Below are positions 51,564-61,870 of a DNA stretch of 64,000 nucleotides, one piece after another. A model generated the notes under the pieces. That model did not search any database. It worked only from the letters and a program-made list of their open reading frames with translations, and was not told where the DNA came from. The position numbers and the translations under genes are program-made. Source of the DNA: Chaetoceros tenuissimus (taxonomy: Eukaryota > Bacillariophyta > Thalassiosirophyceae > Chaetocerotales > Chaetocerotaceae); the NCBI GenBank assembly GCA_021927905.1, contig BLLK01000052.1, positions 374,501 to 438,500 on the forward strand, written 5' to 3'. Each line of letters opens with the position of its first letter. Positions within the stretch are counted from its first letter, which is position 1.

Positions 51564-54194
51564 TTACTCATCATCCACAAACTTGGTTTGTACGAACTTT
51601 GCTTGAGTTTTATCGAACTTCTTTATCTTTGTATTTGCCATGAAAGCTTGGAATCCAAAGTTAGCTGCACCCAAGTATCCAACAGTGGCTACAATAGGTC
51701 CAGAAGCAATACCAGCAATGTTGATCAACAAAGATGCAAGAAGGATATTTTCCATACGTCCTTGTGTAAGTTCCATTCTCTCCAAAGCCTTTTCATTTTC
51801 CAAGGAACGAACGCGAATTTTGAGGTTACCACTCTCAATAGAACGCATAGTCTCTTCGATGTAAGCAATCTTCTTTGGAGAAGTGATAGCACTATTGATG
51901 TCATCTTTGTTTAATCCAGTTGCCTTCTTGAAAATATTAAAGTTCTTTTGAGCATCAGATTGGTAACCCTTTTGATCTTCAGTAAACTTTTCAATAAATG
52001 GCTGTGCAAGCTTTCCAATATCATAGTTTGGATCAAGACCCTTTCCAATTCCATCAATACTTGCAAATGATCTGAAAATAAATGTGAAGGTACTTGGAAA
52101 ACGAAATACATTGTTCTCTGTTAGTGTCTGTAGATCTGTACCAATAGTAGTCTTGATATTGCTTCCAGTCTTTCCAAGTTGCTTATCCTTGAATGATCTC
52201 ATGAAGAAACGTGCAAGTTTTTCCACTGCAAGTCTATCTGCTCCGCGTGCCAATACTCCTGCCTCTTCTACTCCATCTACAAGTGCCTTTGCATTCTTTG
52301 CAAGATCTGTGTCGCTAATCATTGGTCCTCCTGCGAAAAGAGCAGTACAGAACTTTCTGAACCCAGATCTTACATTAGGCTTTAGCTCATCCATCATACC
52401 ATAATCATAAAAAACTAGATTTCCCTTTCTATCGACGCACAGGTTCTATAACAAATGGAAAAGTTAGTACTATGCATTTAATAATGAGTCCATGAAACAT
52501 AATCGCTACGTACCCCTGGATGCGGATCGCAATGAAAGTACTGTCGAGGAGGAGGATAGAATGTTAGTTCAATTCATTTCAAGAATGTACATATGGTCAT
52601 TCTCTGAACTTACTCCAGTCTCTACAATTTGACGAAGGAATGAATCCGCAGTACGTTTTGCAAGCAATTCACGATCAAGTCCTTCCTTCTCTACTCTCTC
52701 AATATCAGTAAGCTTGAAAGATTCCACAAATTCCATGGTCAGTACACGCGGAGTACTAATGTCTCTGTATACTCCAGGCACCTTGACATAATCAACACCA
52801 GCAAAATCCTTTGCAAATCGTTCTGCATTATCAGCCTCATTCAAATAATTAATCTCCTCATAAAGCAAACGTTCACTTTCTTCATAAATAGCAACCCAAT
52901 TACGATCAGCACCATCAATCTTTGGATCAAATTTATCCAACAACGCTGCAAGTTTCTTTAGATTCTTGAGATCAACATCAAACAATTCCTTCAATCCCGC
53001 ACGTTGTACTTTAATCGCCACCTTTTTCCCTTTGTAGAAAGCAGTGTGCACTTGTCCCAAACTAGCCGCTGCAAGTGGTTCTGGTGAAAAATCAGTAAAA
53101 ACCTCATCACATGGTCTACCTAATTCTTTGGATACAATTTCTTTGGCTCTTTTTCCTGAAAAGCCTGGTACATCATCCTGTAGTGTTTTCAATACATCCG
53201 TGTATTCGACTGGTAGTACATCTGTTCTAGTACTAACCACTTGTCCCTAGAGTTGAAAGAGGAGATGTGTGAGTCCAAAAAGTAATGAGTAATTCTAAGT
53301 CTCTTCCAACCTAGTTCTCTTCCCACTCACCAATTTGACAAAACTAGGACCCAATTTCAACAACCCATTTCGAATAAATTCCGCCGCTTCGGTCTTGGCC
53401 TGCATAATTTCCTCCTCCGAAGCCCCCTTCTTCCTCAACTTTTTCGGCTTGAGAGCCTTGAAGACACAGCTCAATGCAAATTTCCAAACTTCTGCATTTC
53501 TCCTCAAAGCATTACTATTCCCACGTTCCTCCCATCCCCTTTCCAATAATTCTCCTTCCGGTACATCTCCCTCCATATCAATGATACTAAACTCATTCCC
53601 TTCTTTCAAAACAGAAGCATCATCATCTCCACCAGTCCTGACAAGTCCCAAAGTTTTCACCATGATATTTCTCAAAGTTTTTTTAACTTTAGTTCGTTTC
53701 GATTCATCGATACAGATTTCATCTGCGGGGTTTCCCTCTTCGTCAATTTCACATTCATCGTCTGTCATTTCATCTACTATGGATTGTGCTTCTTGTTCGA
53801 TGGCTTCTACTAAATCTTCTTCACTGAGATTTAAAATTGGTTCCTCTGGTTTTACTTCTGGTTCCTCTTTCTTTGGTACTTCTGCCTTTGTTTCGACTTC
53901 CGCCTCTGCTTCTGCTTCTGGTTCTTCTTCTACAACAGCTTCAGTGTCTGCTACAGTAGAATTGGAAGAAGCTTCCACCTTTTCATCCTCAGTATGCTCT
54001 TTGATAATTTTCCAAGCCTTTTCTTCCACTCCATCCTCCTTGACAACTTTTTCCACCTCTGTCTCCTTATTATCTACAACCGGTTCGACTAGAGAAAAGA
54101 GAGGAGATTGACTCGCCAATATACGTGGGTGGGAGGGTGTGAATGCTGCTGTGGAAGTTAGTAGCAGTGACAGGACCGCTGATTCAATCTTCAT
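51564..54194 (-). CDS. ABC1/ADCK/UbiB-family atypical kinase, plastid-targeted, four exons with a 27-nt micro-exon (801 aa)
   Basis: Exons 54194-53331, 53246-52614, 52540-52514 and 52445-51564; introns of 84, 73 and 68 bp. A signal peptide ending in TAAFTPS, a textbook diatom AxAF plastid-entry motif, is followed by an acidic region of about 130 residues (EEEPEAEAEAEVETKAEV). Kinase-like blocks: KLGPSFVKLGQ (formed by splicing), STRTDVLPVEY, LAAASLGQVHTAF, the Lys of VAIKVQR, YFHCDPHPGN (500-509) and VFYDYG (519-524, DFG-like). The micro-exon encodes exactly YFHCDPHPG. ABC1K proteins of plastids (plastoglobules) regulate prenyl-lipid metabolism and stress responses; UbiB relatives act in ubiquinone synthesis. 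The C-terminus has hydrophobic stretches (LLASLLINIAGIASG). HCDPHPGN carries Cys where most members have Ala. Confidence 0.9.
52514..52540 (-). other. 27-nt micro-exon of the ABC1-family kinase
   Basis: Flanked by an acceptor CGACAG and a donor GTACGT, phase 0 on both sides. It encodes nine residues (YFHCDPHPG) that hold the catalytic-loop motif of the family. Skipping it would keep the frame but remove the active site. Confidence 0.8.
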
Positions 54195-54578
54195 TTTTTG
54201 TAATAGACTCTAGTACTGATGGAATTACTACTAATAGTGTCTAATAGGAATGGAATTAGATTCAATTCAATAAGAAGGTGCCACTCTTTCTATTTTCCAT
54301 TCTATCGCGGATCAAAAGATTTGTGGCGGACCACGTATCACTTTCTTCAACCAGAGAAAATACATCTAAATTAGTATAACATGTGTTTATAACAAGATAC
54401 ATGACGTCATATTACGTCATTGACATGAGATGTGTGAATTGCTTGGGAGCCATTCATTTTCTCAGAACTTGACATGAAGCAAACATATCCAACACTTTTC
54501 ACAGCACTTTTGGATCTAATCATTACCTAATATCTCGTTGTCACATCTATTTATAGCAACCATTACAACATATTCAAC
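54195..54578. other. Divergent promoter region of the ABC1-family kinase and RPAC1 (384 bp)
   Basis: Spacer between two divergent genes, containing the paired ACGTCA sites at 54402-54419. No ORF. Confidence 0.5.
54402..54419. promoter_or_regulatory. Paired CRE-type sites (TGACGTCA and TTACGTCA)
   Basis: TGACGTCA at 54402-54409 and TTACGTCA at 54412-54419, ten bases apart, between two divergent genes. Clustered TGACGT/ACGTCA elements mediate CO2/cAMP and light response in Phaeodactylum promoters. Relevance here is inference. Confidence 0.45.
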
Positions 54579-55814
54579 ATGCCTACTACTGGCCATTATG
54601 AAGTAACAGAATCTGGAGTTCACTTTCGTCATGAACCGCCATTGCCAACTCCAAAAGATGGTCAAGAATTTTTACAGAGATTCGAGTAAGTCCAAAAAGA
54701 CATTGACACACATGCATCCATTCCATACTCACATTCTTTTAGAAAAAACTTTAAACTCAATATTCTCGAACAACCATCCTCAAATGAACTTGTATTTGAA
54801 TTGATTGGGGTAGACGTATCATTCGCGAATGCATTGCGTAGAATCATGATTGCAGAAGTACCAACCGTCGCCATTGAACATGTCTACATGTGGAACAATT
54901 CTTCCATTGTTCATGATGAAGTTTTATCTCATAGATTAGGACTTGTACCCATCAACATTGATCCACGATTGTTTGATACCTTTGATGAAAATGATGAACC
55001 GACTGATCGTAATACTGTCGTATTTCGATTGGAAGTCAAATGTGGAAAGAGTAAAAGTGAAGATTTGAAACGTGACGCAGCGAGAAAAATGAGAGAGAAT
55101 TCTGAACAAGAGGAGGAAGATTCGGTTTTGAATCAGATGGAATTGGATACTTCCGCTAAGGAAAGTGCTGAATTGTATCAAGCTACCAATGTCAATCCGC
55201 AAAAGATTGCGGAAGCGATTGAGACACCTGGTAGACCATATACTCGTCATGTATACTCGAAAGACTTGGAATGGGTACCACAGGGTGATCAAGCGGATCG
55301 ATTTGATACCATTCGTCCTGTTCATGAAGATATTTTGTTGGCGAAATTGAGACCTGGACAATGGATTGAATTGGAAGCACATGCGAGAAAAGGTGTTGGA
55401 AAGGATCATGCCAAGTTTTCTCCGGTTGCCACTGCTGCATATAGATTGATGCCAAAGATTGAGCTTGTTAAAGCTGTATATGATGAGTTGGCGGAGGAAC
55501 TTGTGAATTTGTATGAGCCTGGTGTATTTCGTTTGGAAGAATGTACAGGAGAAGAAGCTTCATCGCATCGGGTCAAGGCTGTTGTGCATAATCCATATGC
55601 ATGCACCATGAGTCGTAACTTTATGAGAGAACCTGTGTTGAAGGAGTCTATCAAGATTACACGTGTACCAAATCATTTTATCTTTAGTGTCGAGAGTGTA
55701 GGAATGTTGCAACCAGGTGTGATTGTAGCAGAGGCTTTGCGTGTCTTACAAGACAAGTGTCGTAATTTGGTTCGTTTGGTGGATGAGAGTACAGATAATA
55801 ATGAGGGACTTTAG
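54579..55814 (+). CDS. RPAC1: DNA-directed RNA polymerases I and III subunit RPAC1 (alpha-like), two exons (392 aa)
   Basis: Exons 54579-54685 and 54743-55814; the 57-bp intron starts GTAAGT and ends TTTTAG. The protein has the RpoA/RPB3 family blocks: FKLNILEQ, FANALRRIMIAEVPTVAIE, VYMWNNSSIVHDEVLSHR followed by LGLVPI, GQWIELEAHARKG, HAKFSPVATAAYRLMP, and the C-terminal dimerisation motif FIFSVESVG plus ALRVLQDKC. RPAC1 (RPC40/POLR1C) dimerises with RPAC2 and nucleates assembly of Pol I and Pol III. It is longer than typical (about 340-350 aa) because of a charged insert between residues about 140 and 195 (REXSEQEEEDSV-like, with METD-type acidic runs) where other members have a shorter loop. 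This is an essential housekeeping gene and looks intact. Confidence 0.93.
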
Positions 55815-56024
55815 TAAAGCATATTCAATAAATGAATAAAATAATTATTTTTACAGGCGAGCTTTTCATCCTCAACATGATCATGATCAAGATTGCTTTG
55901 ATCGTTTTCCATACTTTTGTGATATTTTGAAGCTTTCAAAGTTAGCTGCTAGCTATGTACGATTTGATTTGGAGGTATCTAGTTTTTCAAGTGGAAAAGG
56001 CAAAAGGCAAGTCTCAACGATTGT
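55815..56024. other. Short intergenic region with an open, coding-like stretch
   Basis: After TTTTTACAG (55848-55856) a frame runs 55857-56027 on plus, encoding FHPQHDHDQDCFDRFPYFCD and ending STIV. It could be an exon of an unrecognised gene or a relic. It is not in frame with RPAC1 or with the phosphoesterase ATG at 56025. Confidence 0.25.
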
Positions 56025-56588
56025 ATGAGAACGAAATTATTTTTTCGAGCTAGCATGAGGAATGAAAGTGATGCTTCTGATGAAATCTTCGTGACAAAGT
56101 TTCGTGTCTTTCAGATTAATGATGTCTACCTTTTGAATAATCTACCGCGTCTAGCAACGTATATCCAAGATCATATGAAGATTCTCTTGCCATCAATCAA
56201 GGATGAAATAAAAAAGAATTTATCTTACACAGAAACAACAAAAGATTACGACCCTTCAACAGGTAAAACAGTCATCACAACTATAAGCACAGTGATTGTA
56301 GTATCAGGAGACTTTCTAGCTCCCTCTCTGTTATCAAGTCTAGATGGCGGAAAAGGAATGGTCGATGTCCTTCATGCTATAGGAGTGACTCATGTATCTT
56401 TAGGAAATCATGAAGATGATGTTTCTACTGATTCTTTGAAACAACATATAGATGCAAATAAATTTGAATGGGTTAATACGAATTTACGAGGGTTAGATGA
56501 GGCACTGGATGTAGTTACTGCAGAATGTAGCTGGATCGAGATTGGTCATGAAAATTGTCAAAAGTGCCTAAGATATCTAAGTGGGTAA
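56025..56588 (+). pseudogene. 5'-nucleotidase/calcineurin-like phosphoesterase, cut off by an LTR element
   Basis: The frame encodes the N-terminal part of a metallophosphoesterase of the 5'-nucleotidase type: FRVFQINDVYLLNNLPRLA (diatom and oomycete relatives have 'QINDVYxLxNxPR'), VVSGDFLAPSLLSSLDGGKG (metal-binding GD), and THVSLGNHEDD (about 121-131), then FEWVNTN. The typical protein has 450-600 residues. Here homology stops at about residue 180, where the LTR of the Ty3/gypsy element begins (56565), and the last few codons to the stop at 56588 are LTR sequence. I do not find the rest of the gene in the 2.1 kb beyond the element. No signal peptide is seen. The gene is presumably inactive at this locus. 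Confidence 0.7.
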
Positions 56589-56785
56589 GTTAATTGTGAT
56601 TAGATTAGTTACTTAAAAAGAGGTCGTTGGCTTCTCGACAGAGAGCACAACGCTTCTCCGTATCTTTTGCTTCAACAAGACTCTATCGCCGAAGGGGCTA
56701 TTGTATCATAAGAATATAGCCTAGATCGTGACACGATCAGGTCATTTAGCCGATTATAAATATCCATATCAGAGTATCTACGGCA
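56565..56785 (-). repeat. 3' LTR (221 bp)
   Basis: Direct repeat beginning tgcctaagatatctaag and ending agtatctacggca, identical to 61650-61870. It is the 3' LTR with respect to the minus-strand element. Confidence 0.92.
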
Positions 56786-56836
56786 GGGTCCTCCACAATC
56801 TGTGCAGTGACCTAGAATAAAATAAAAATGAATTGT

Positions 56837-59800
56837 CTATTCATTAAATGGTTCAATACGTCTGATTGATAATCTGTCTTGAGTAACACCTTTCTGGATT
56901 GTCACTGTACCGTTGGTATGAATTGCGATGATCTGGTATGGATCACTCTTCTTCTTAGAAAACTTTCTAAGGATACGATTAGTCGTTTTAAGGACTCTGT
57001 CTCCGACTTTATATTGATGGGAGATGCGTGCAGCATTCTCTCTTTCATTATCGCGAGCAATCTGCTTGCGTTTTCTTTCGGTAATCGCTTTCCAGTCGAT
57101 TGCCTTGGATAAATTAAACATCATATCCCTTCCGAATACAAGTTGTGCAGGCGTCGCTTGCAATGTTGAGTGGTACGAAGCTCGTACTGCCCAACCAACT
57201 GAACTTAAGATAGGTCCCCAAGGATCTATGTAATCAAATTCATAGCTATCTAGCTGTTTTGTCTTTATCATATTTTGTACTACTTGATGAACTCTTTCAA
57301 CAGGTGAGTTACCTTGCGGGTTCTCCGCTTTGGTAGGTCTTGGCTTTATGTCAAAATCTTTGAGCAAAGTCATGAAATGTAATTTAAATTCAGAGCCGTT
57401 GTCACAAACGACTTCTTCTGGTCGAGGATATCTACTCAGCCATGTTTGTTCGAATATCAAGCTAATTCTAGCTGATGTTTTGTCAATAAAATCATCTTTA
57501 TCTTCTTTGACTTCGTCAATACTATAATATGGTACTTGTGCGATCTCGAACCATCCGGTTGCGGGATCTAACATCGTCATACACGTGAGCTTCAGCTCTA
57601 CTTCTTTGATTTCACCGCCAGGCTGTATCTGCTTAGCTGTTACTGAATATGGACCGATCAGGTCGACATGTACCGTCCTCCATGGTACTAATTCCTTTAT
57701 TGTTTTCGCAGGTATAATTCCATATCTGCGCTTCTTTTTATATTGTTGACAGACTTCACAAGTCTTTACGAAATCTTTAGCTTGATTGGAAAGTCCTTTC
57801 CAATAGCATGTTTCTTTTATCGTATTACCTAGACGATCTCCTCCAGGGTGATTTAAGTAATGATGATACCAATGGAGAGTGCTCTCTCTTAAGGTTTCTG
57901 GAACATATACTTTGTCCTTGTACATTATGAGCTCGAATCCATCGAGTTCTTTGAATTTGTATTCAGAATCCTTTTCATCTAAAAGTTTCTTTATTTTGGA
58001 ATTTCTTTTCTTCAATTCCTTTTGTTGTTCTTCACGGAGTAACTTCTTCTCCAATGGGAAGTCAGCTTGAATACTTCGTACTCGTCTGTTTGCAAATAAT
58101 TCTTGTATTTTAGTGTCGGTGGACTCAATCTCGTCCTCCTCAACATTGTTGCTTCTCAAGCGACTAAGTGTATCAGCTACGATGTTGTCAACACCGGCAA
58201 TATGTATAATATTAGGTCCAAACTCTTCGAGTAGGAGTGTCCAGCGCATAACTCGTTGAGATTCACTCAAGGTTGCTTCATAAACTAAATTCTTGTGATC
58301 TGAGTAGACATTGATCTCATATCCAAACAGAATATTTCGAAATTGTTTCAAACATTCAACAATAGAGAGAAGTTCTTTCTCAGTTGTGGTATAATTTCTT
58401 TGCGATTTCGATAGTCGTCGACTAAAGAATGCAATAGGCTTTCCATTTTGGCTTATTACAGCACCGAGCTGTTTATCAGATGCGTCTGTATGTATATCGA
58501 ATGGTTTACTCCAGTCGGGGTAGGTTAAGAAGACTTCTTCAGTTACCATTTGTTTAAGTTGGATGAATGCATCATCCATTTCTTCTGTCCAAGTAATTTT
58601 CATTTTACCTTTCTTACCAGCTGCAGCATCGATGAGTGGTGATAGGATATGAGAGCGTCGTCTCCACATATCTCTGTAAAATTGTATCATACCGATAAGA
58701 GATTTCATCTCTTTCGCTGTTTGAGGTTTATGAAGATCAACGATCCCCTGTACTTTCTTTGGATCTGGTCTCAGTCCCTCTTTTGAAATGATGTAACCTA
58801 GATAAGGAATCTCCTGTAATCCAAAGCTGCATTTTGAAGCATTGACTTTCAGTCCTGCATTTTCAAATCGCTGAAAGATCTCTTCCAGTTGTGATAAGTG
58901 TTCATCGAAAGTGCCTGTTCCGATGCAAAGAATGTCATCAATGTAAGTGCGTACACCTTCAATGTCGCCAATTAAGTCATAAATCTTTGACTGAAATACG
59001 TCACCTGAGACAACCATTCCCATAGGTAGACAAGTATATCTGAATTTACCAAATTCAGTAACAATGGTAGTAACATCTTTACTACATTCTGCAAGTGGGA
59101 TTGTATAGTATCCCATATTGAGATCCAATGCTGTCGCAAAAGTGAATCCCTCTAATTGTTGTAAAGTATCCGCAATTCTTGGGATTGGAAAAGGCTTTCG
59201 AACTACGAGTCCATTAACCTTTCGGAAATCTGTTACAAATCTAACAGTTCCTTCCTTCTTTGGAATAATAAATACGGGAGTCCCCCATTCTGATTCATGT
59301 ACTACTTCTAGTACCCCTATTTTTACGAGCCGTTCTAGCTCTTTCTTAAAGGTTTCTTTATTGATTTTTGGAACTGGGTACCATCTGGAATTAACCGCTT
59401 TTGCTCCTTCTTTTAATTGTATTTTTACTGGATCCGTTTTCCAACGTCCAAGTGTTCCATCGAACAATGACTCAAATTTCTTTAAAGTTTTGAGAAGCTT
59501 CCGCTTCTGTTCTCTGTTTAAAGATGTAGCACTCGCTACAACTTCTTCTAGGTTTGCTTTTTCATAATTTGCGTCCAAAATCTTTGTAACACGTTCTGTT
59601 TCTTCTTGTGTAGCCTTCGGCTCTACTGATCTGAGAAATGTAGCTCGCATTTCTTGTCTGGTTGGATGTTTGGCTTCCCAGATGTCACTGAAGCTTTTCA
59701 TAGGAACTAATACATCGTTCCATTTGATTGTTTTATCGCTATGTCTTAAGTCGATTTTGAGTTTATTTAGCAGGTCTCTGCCAATGATCATATCGTATCC

Positions 59801-60157
59801 TATCCCTTCTGGGTTAGGATCGACATCAAATTCATGATGAATTCTTGTTGCACCACCAAATTCATCGAAGGTTACTTGAAGTGATATTCTTTTATTACAT
59901 GCTAGAGATCCTGCTCCAGTCATGTATTCAACATTTTGTTCGATCCCGAAATCTTCCAGGAAATCTTGTACAATCTCTTCTTTGATCATCGATCCAGAAG
60001 CGCCTTCATCAAATAGAATCAACATATTTGATTTCAACTCTTCGTGTTTATCTCTTGGATTATAGACAGTCGCTAACGAGACTGCTGTAGCATCGCTTGG
60101 ACCTTCCAAGGGATTGTATTTTGTTAGTTTGTTTTTGTTAATTCGTCTAGAAATCAT
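56837..60157 (-). CDS. LTR-element pol polyprotein (1106 codons)
   Basis: A long frame with, in order, an aspartic protease region (about 45-130), reverse transcriptase (about 270-450), RNase H (about 540-660), an HHCC zinc-binding segment (about 765-810) and the integrase core (about 815-1000). It follows gag after a gap of 126 bp on the minus strand. Ty3/gypsy family; belongs to the element 56565-61870. Confidence 0.9.
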   Translation of the reverse strand: MISRRINKNKLTKYNPLEGPSDATAVSLATVYNPRDKHEELKSNMLILFDEGASGSMIKEEIVQDFLEDFGIEQNVEYMTGAGSLACNKRISLQVTFDEFGGATRIHHEFDVDPNPEGIGYDMIIGRDLLNKLKIDLRHSDKTIKWNDVLVPMKSFSDIWEAKHPTRQEMRATFLRSVEPKATQEETERVTKILDANYEKANLEEVVASATSLNREQKRKLLKTLKKFESLFDGTLGRWKTDPVKIQLKEGAKAVNSRWYPVPKINKETFKKELERLVKIGVLEVVHESEWGTPVFIIPKKEGTVRFVTDFRKVNGLVVRKPFPIPRIADTLQQLEGFTFATALDLNMGYYTIPLAECSKDVTTIVTEFGKFRYTCLPMGMVVSGDVFQSKIYDLIGDIEGVRTYIDDILCIGTGTFDEHLSQLEEIFQRFENAGLKVNASKCSFGLQEIPYLGYIISKEGLRPDPKKVQGIVDLHKPQTAKEMKSLIGMIQFYRDMWRRRSHILSPLIDAAAGKKGKMKITWTEEMDDAFIQLKQMVTEEVFLTYPDWSKPFDIHTDASDKQLGAVISQNGKPIAFFSRRLSKSQRNYTTTEKELLSIVECLKQFRNILFGYEINVYSDHKNLVYEATLSESQRVMRWTLLLEEFGPNIIHIAGVDNIVADTLSRLRSNNVEEDEIESTDTKIQELFANRRVRSIQADFPLEKKLLREEQQKELKKRNSKIKKLLDEKDSEYKFKELDGFELIMYKDKVYVPETLRESTLHWYHHYLNHPGGDRLGNTIKETCYWKGLSNQAKDFVKTCEVCQQYKKKRRYGIIPAKTIKELVPWRTVHVDLIGPYSVTAKQIQPGGEIKEVELKLTCMTMLDPATGWFEIAQVPYYSIDEVKEDKDDFIDKTSARISLIFEQTWLSRYPRPEEVVCDNGSEFKLHFMTLLKDFDIKPRPTKAENPQGNSPVERVHQVVQNMIKTKQLDSYEFDYIDPWGPILSSVGWAVRASYHSTLQATPAQLVFGRDMMFNLSKAIDWKAITERKRKQIARDNERENAARISHQYKVGDRVLKTTNRILRKFSKKKSDPYQIIAIHTNGTVTIQKGVTQDRLSIRRIEPFNE

Positions 60158-60283
60158 TCTATCAAACTTATTAGAAAAGGAAAATTTCTTTAAACTTTTC
60201 TTTACTTTTATTTTTCTAATTTTACCGACCTTTCTGGCTGGACGGACATGGTCCGGAATTGATGTCGATTCGACTTGGTGTAA

Positions 60284-61588
60284 TCAATGATCAGCCTCCT
60301 CGTCATCGTCACTGTCCAACTTCTTGATAAGCTTCGCAAGAAGGGCAGTTTGTTTCTCTTGAGTTGATGCTAAGGACTCAATAGTGTGGAGTTCCTTCTG
60401 GTTCCCCAACTTGCCTTGTTTTTCCCATTTTTCTTTCATGGTACAATCTTCGCTGTTATGATTGTCGAAGAACTTGCTCTTCGCTTTCTTGCAGTACTTG
60501 CAAAACTTTTTATCATTGTTGTCGTTACGTCTTCCACGCTTGCTTCCACCCTGACCTTGGTTGGAGTTACTTCTTTTCTTTTGATTTTGTTTGTTTCTCT
60601 CAGCCTCTGCTTTCTTTTCTTCCTGGGATGTTCTATCCTCAGCTTCAAAGTCTGCCATTGCACTGACAAAAGTTGCATCGTCCATCTGACGCCAGTCTTG
60701 TTCATATCCACTACGCAAATGCTTTTTGTAGGGTTTTGGTAGTCCGTTGAAGATCGCTCTACGGATACTTGGTTCGTCAAGTTGTTTCTCTTGGATAGTC
60801 CAGTTTGCACCTGCATAGGACTCACACTTCTTCATACTTGGCGGCTGCATAATCTTCAGCTTGTTTGCGTATGTCTTCATGGTGTACTCGTACTCCTCGA
60901 CAGTCATGCTGTATGGTTTCACGATCTGAAACATAAAGTAGTAAAAGTGATTCTCATAGGCTTCGCCATGATCTTTCCATAGAATCTTTCCAAGATTCCA
61001 CATGATAGCTCTCTCATACTCGAGAAATGCTAGAATTCTTGCCTTTTCCTTGGCATCATTGTTCAGTCCCTGACCGTTTGGTAGCCATCTCCCATCAATG
61101 AGAGTATTGGAAAGTTTAAGCCAATTCTCAAAGGCTGTTTCGTTTGTCTTTGTGACATATACATTTGGGAGGCTTGCGTCCACTCCACAATGCTCAAGAA
61201 ATTCAATTCTCGCGTCCCTCATAGCTTTGACTAAAGCTTGACTTGCAAGCCCTTTCAGGGTCTTGGCGATGTGTTCAAATCTTTGACGCATCGACTTGTA
61301 ATCGACCCAACCCTTGGGTTCGAAGATCCCTTGTCTTAAGGTGATCAAGTTGTCTAAGAATTGGACGCCTTGTCCATGGAGGTTATTCAACAAAGTGATT
61401 GTAACCTTGAGTTCGTTTGCTCCATCTGCTCGATGGTTCTCGTCGATAGCTACGCTAATCGAGTCGGTTTCTGGTTCCTTTTCCTCGCCTTTCGGCTTGA
61501 GAGGAACGAATCTCATCTGCACGTTGATACCAGCTTCCTTTTCGCCAGTATGCTTCTTGAGTGCTGTTGCGGCCTTCGCTAACTTCAT
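60284..61588 (-). CDS. LTR-element gag-like protein (434 codons)
   Basis: A mostly helical protein, with a basic Gln/Lys-rich stretch followed by one CCHC-type zinc-knuckle-like segment (about 375-395) near the C-terminus, as in retrotransposon Gag. Part of the element 56565-61870. Confidence 0.82.
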   Translation of the reverse strand: MKLAKAATALKKHTGEKEAGINVQMRFVPLKPKGEEKEPETDSISVAIDENHRADGANELKVTITLLNNLHGQGVQFLDNLITLRQGIFEPKGWVDYKSMRQRFEHIAKTLKGLASQALVKAMRDARIEFLEHCGVDASLPNVYVTKTNETAFENWLKLSNTLIDGRWLPNGQGLNNDAKEKARILAFLEYERAIMWNLGKILWKDHGEAYENHFYYFMFQIVKPYSMTVEEYEYTMKTYANKLKIMQPPSMKKCESYAGANWTIQEKQLDEPSIRRAIFNGLPKPYKKHLRSGYEQDWRQMDDATFVSAMADFEAEDRTSQEEKKAEAERNKQNQKKRSNSNQGQGGSKRGRRNDNNDKKFCKYCKKAKSKFFDNHNSEDCTMKEKWEKQGKLGNQKELHTIESLASTQEKQTALLAKLIKKLDSDDDEEADH

Positions 61589-61589
61589 T

Positions 61590-61620
61590 GTAGTTGTAGT
61601 TGTAGTTGTAGTTGTAGTTG
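61590..61620. repeat. (GTAGTT)n microsatellite in the element leader
   Basis: About five tandem gtagtt units directly upstream of the gag start, between it and the 5' LTR. Length is likely to vary among copies of the element. Confidence 0.85.
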
Positions 61621-61649
61621 GAATCTATCCACCGGCTGTTATATAACAC

Positions 61650-61870
61650 TGCCTAAGATATCTAAGTGGGTAAGTTAATTGTGATTAGATTAGTTACTTA
61701 AAAAGAGGTCGTTGGCTTCTCGACAGAGAGCACAACGCTTCTCCGTATCTTTTGCTTCAACAAGACTCTATCGCCGAAGGGGCTATTGTATCATAAGAAT
61801 ATAGCCTAGATCGTGACACGATCAGGTCATTTAGCCGATTATAAATATCCATATCAGAGTATCTACGGCA
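61650..61870 (-). repeat. 5' LTR (221 bp)
   Basis: Identical partner of 56565-56785, upstream of gag on the minus strand. A primer-binding site should follow it at 61649 and below on the minus strand, but I could not assign a tRNA. Confidence 0.92.

Larger units (their letters stand above)
56565..61870 (-). mobile_element. Ty3/gypsy (Metaviridae) LTR retrotransposon, looks whole, very young
   Basis: A 5.3-kb element on the minus strand bounded by two 221-bp direct repeats starting TG and ending CA. Between them lie a gag frame (61588-60284) and a pol frame (60157-56837) in the order protease, reverse transcriptase, RNase H, integrase, which is the Ty3/gypsy order and not Ty1/copia. The two LTRs appear identical base for base, so insertion was recent. 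The five bases on either side (aaaag and tttgt) do not match. It interrupts a 5'-nucleotidase-like gene. Related gypsy-type elements are known from diatom genomes. Confidence 0.92.

Noticed and set aside
53335-54111. A 258-codon Ser-rich plus-strand frame
   Set aside because: Antisense to exon 1 of the ABC1-family kinase; the Ser-rich appearance mirrors Glu/Asp-rich coding.
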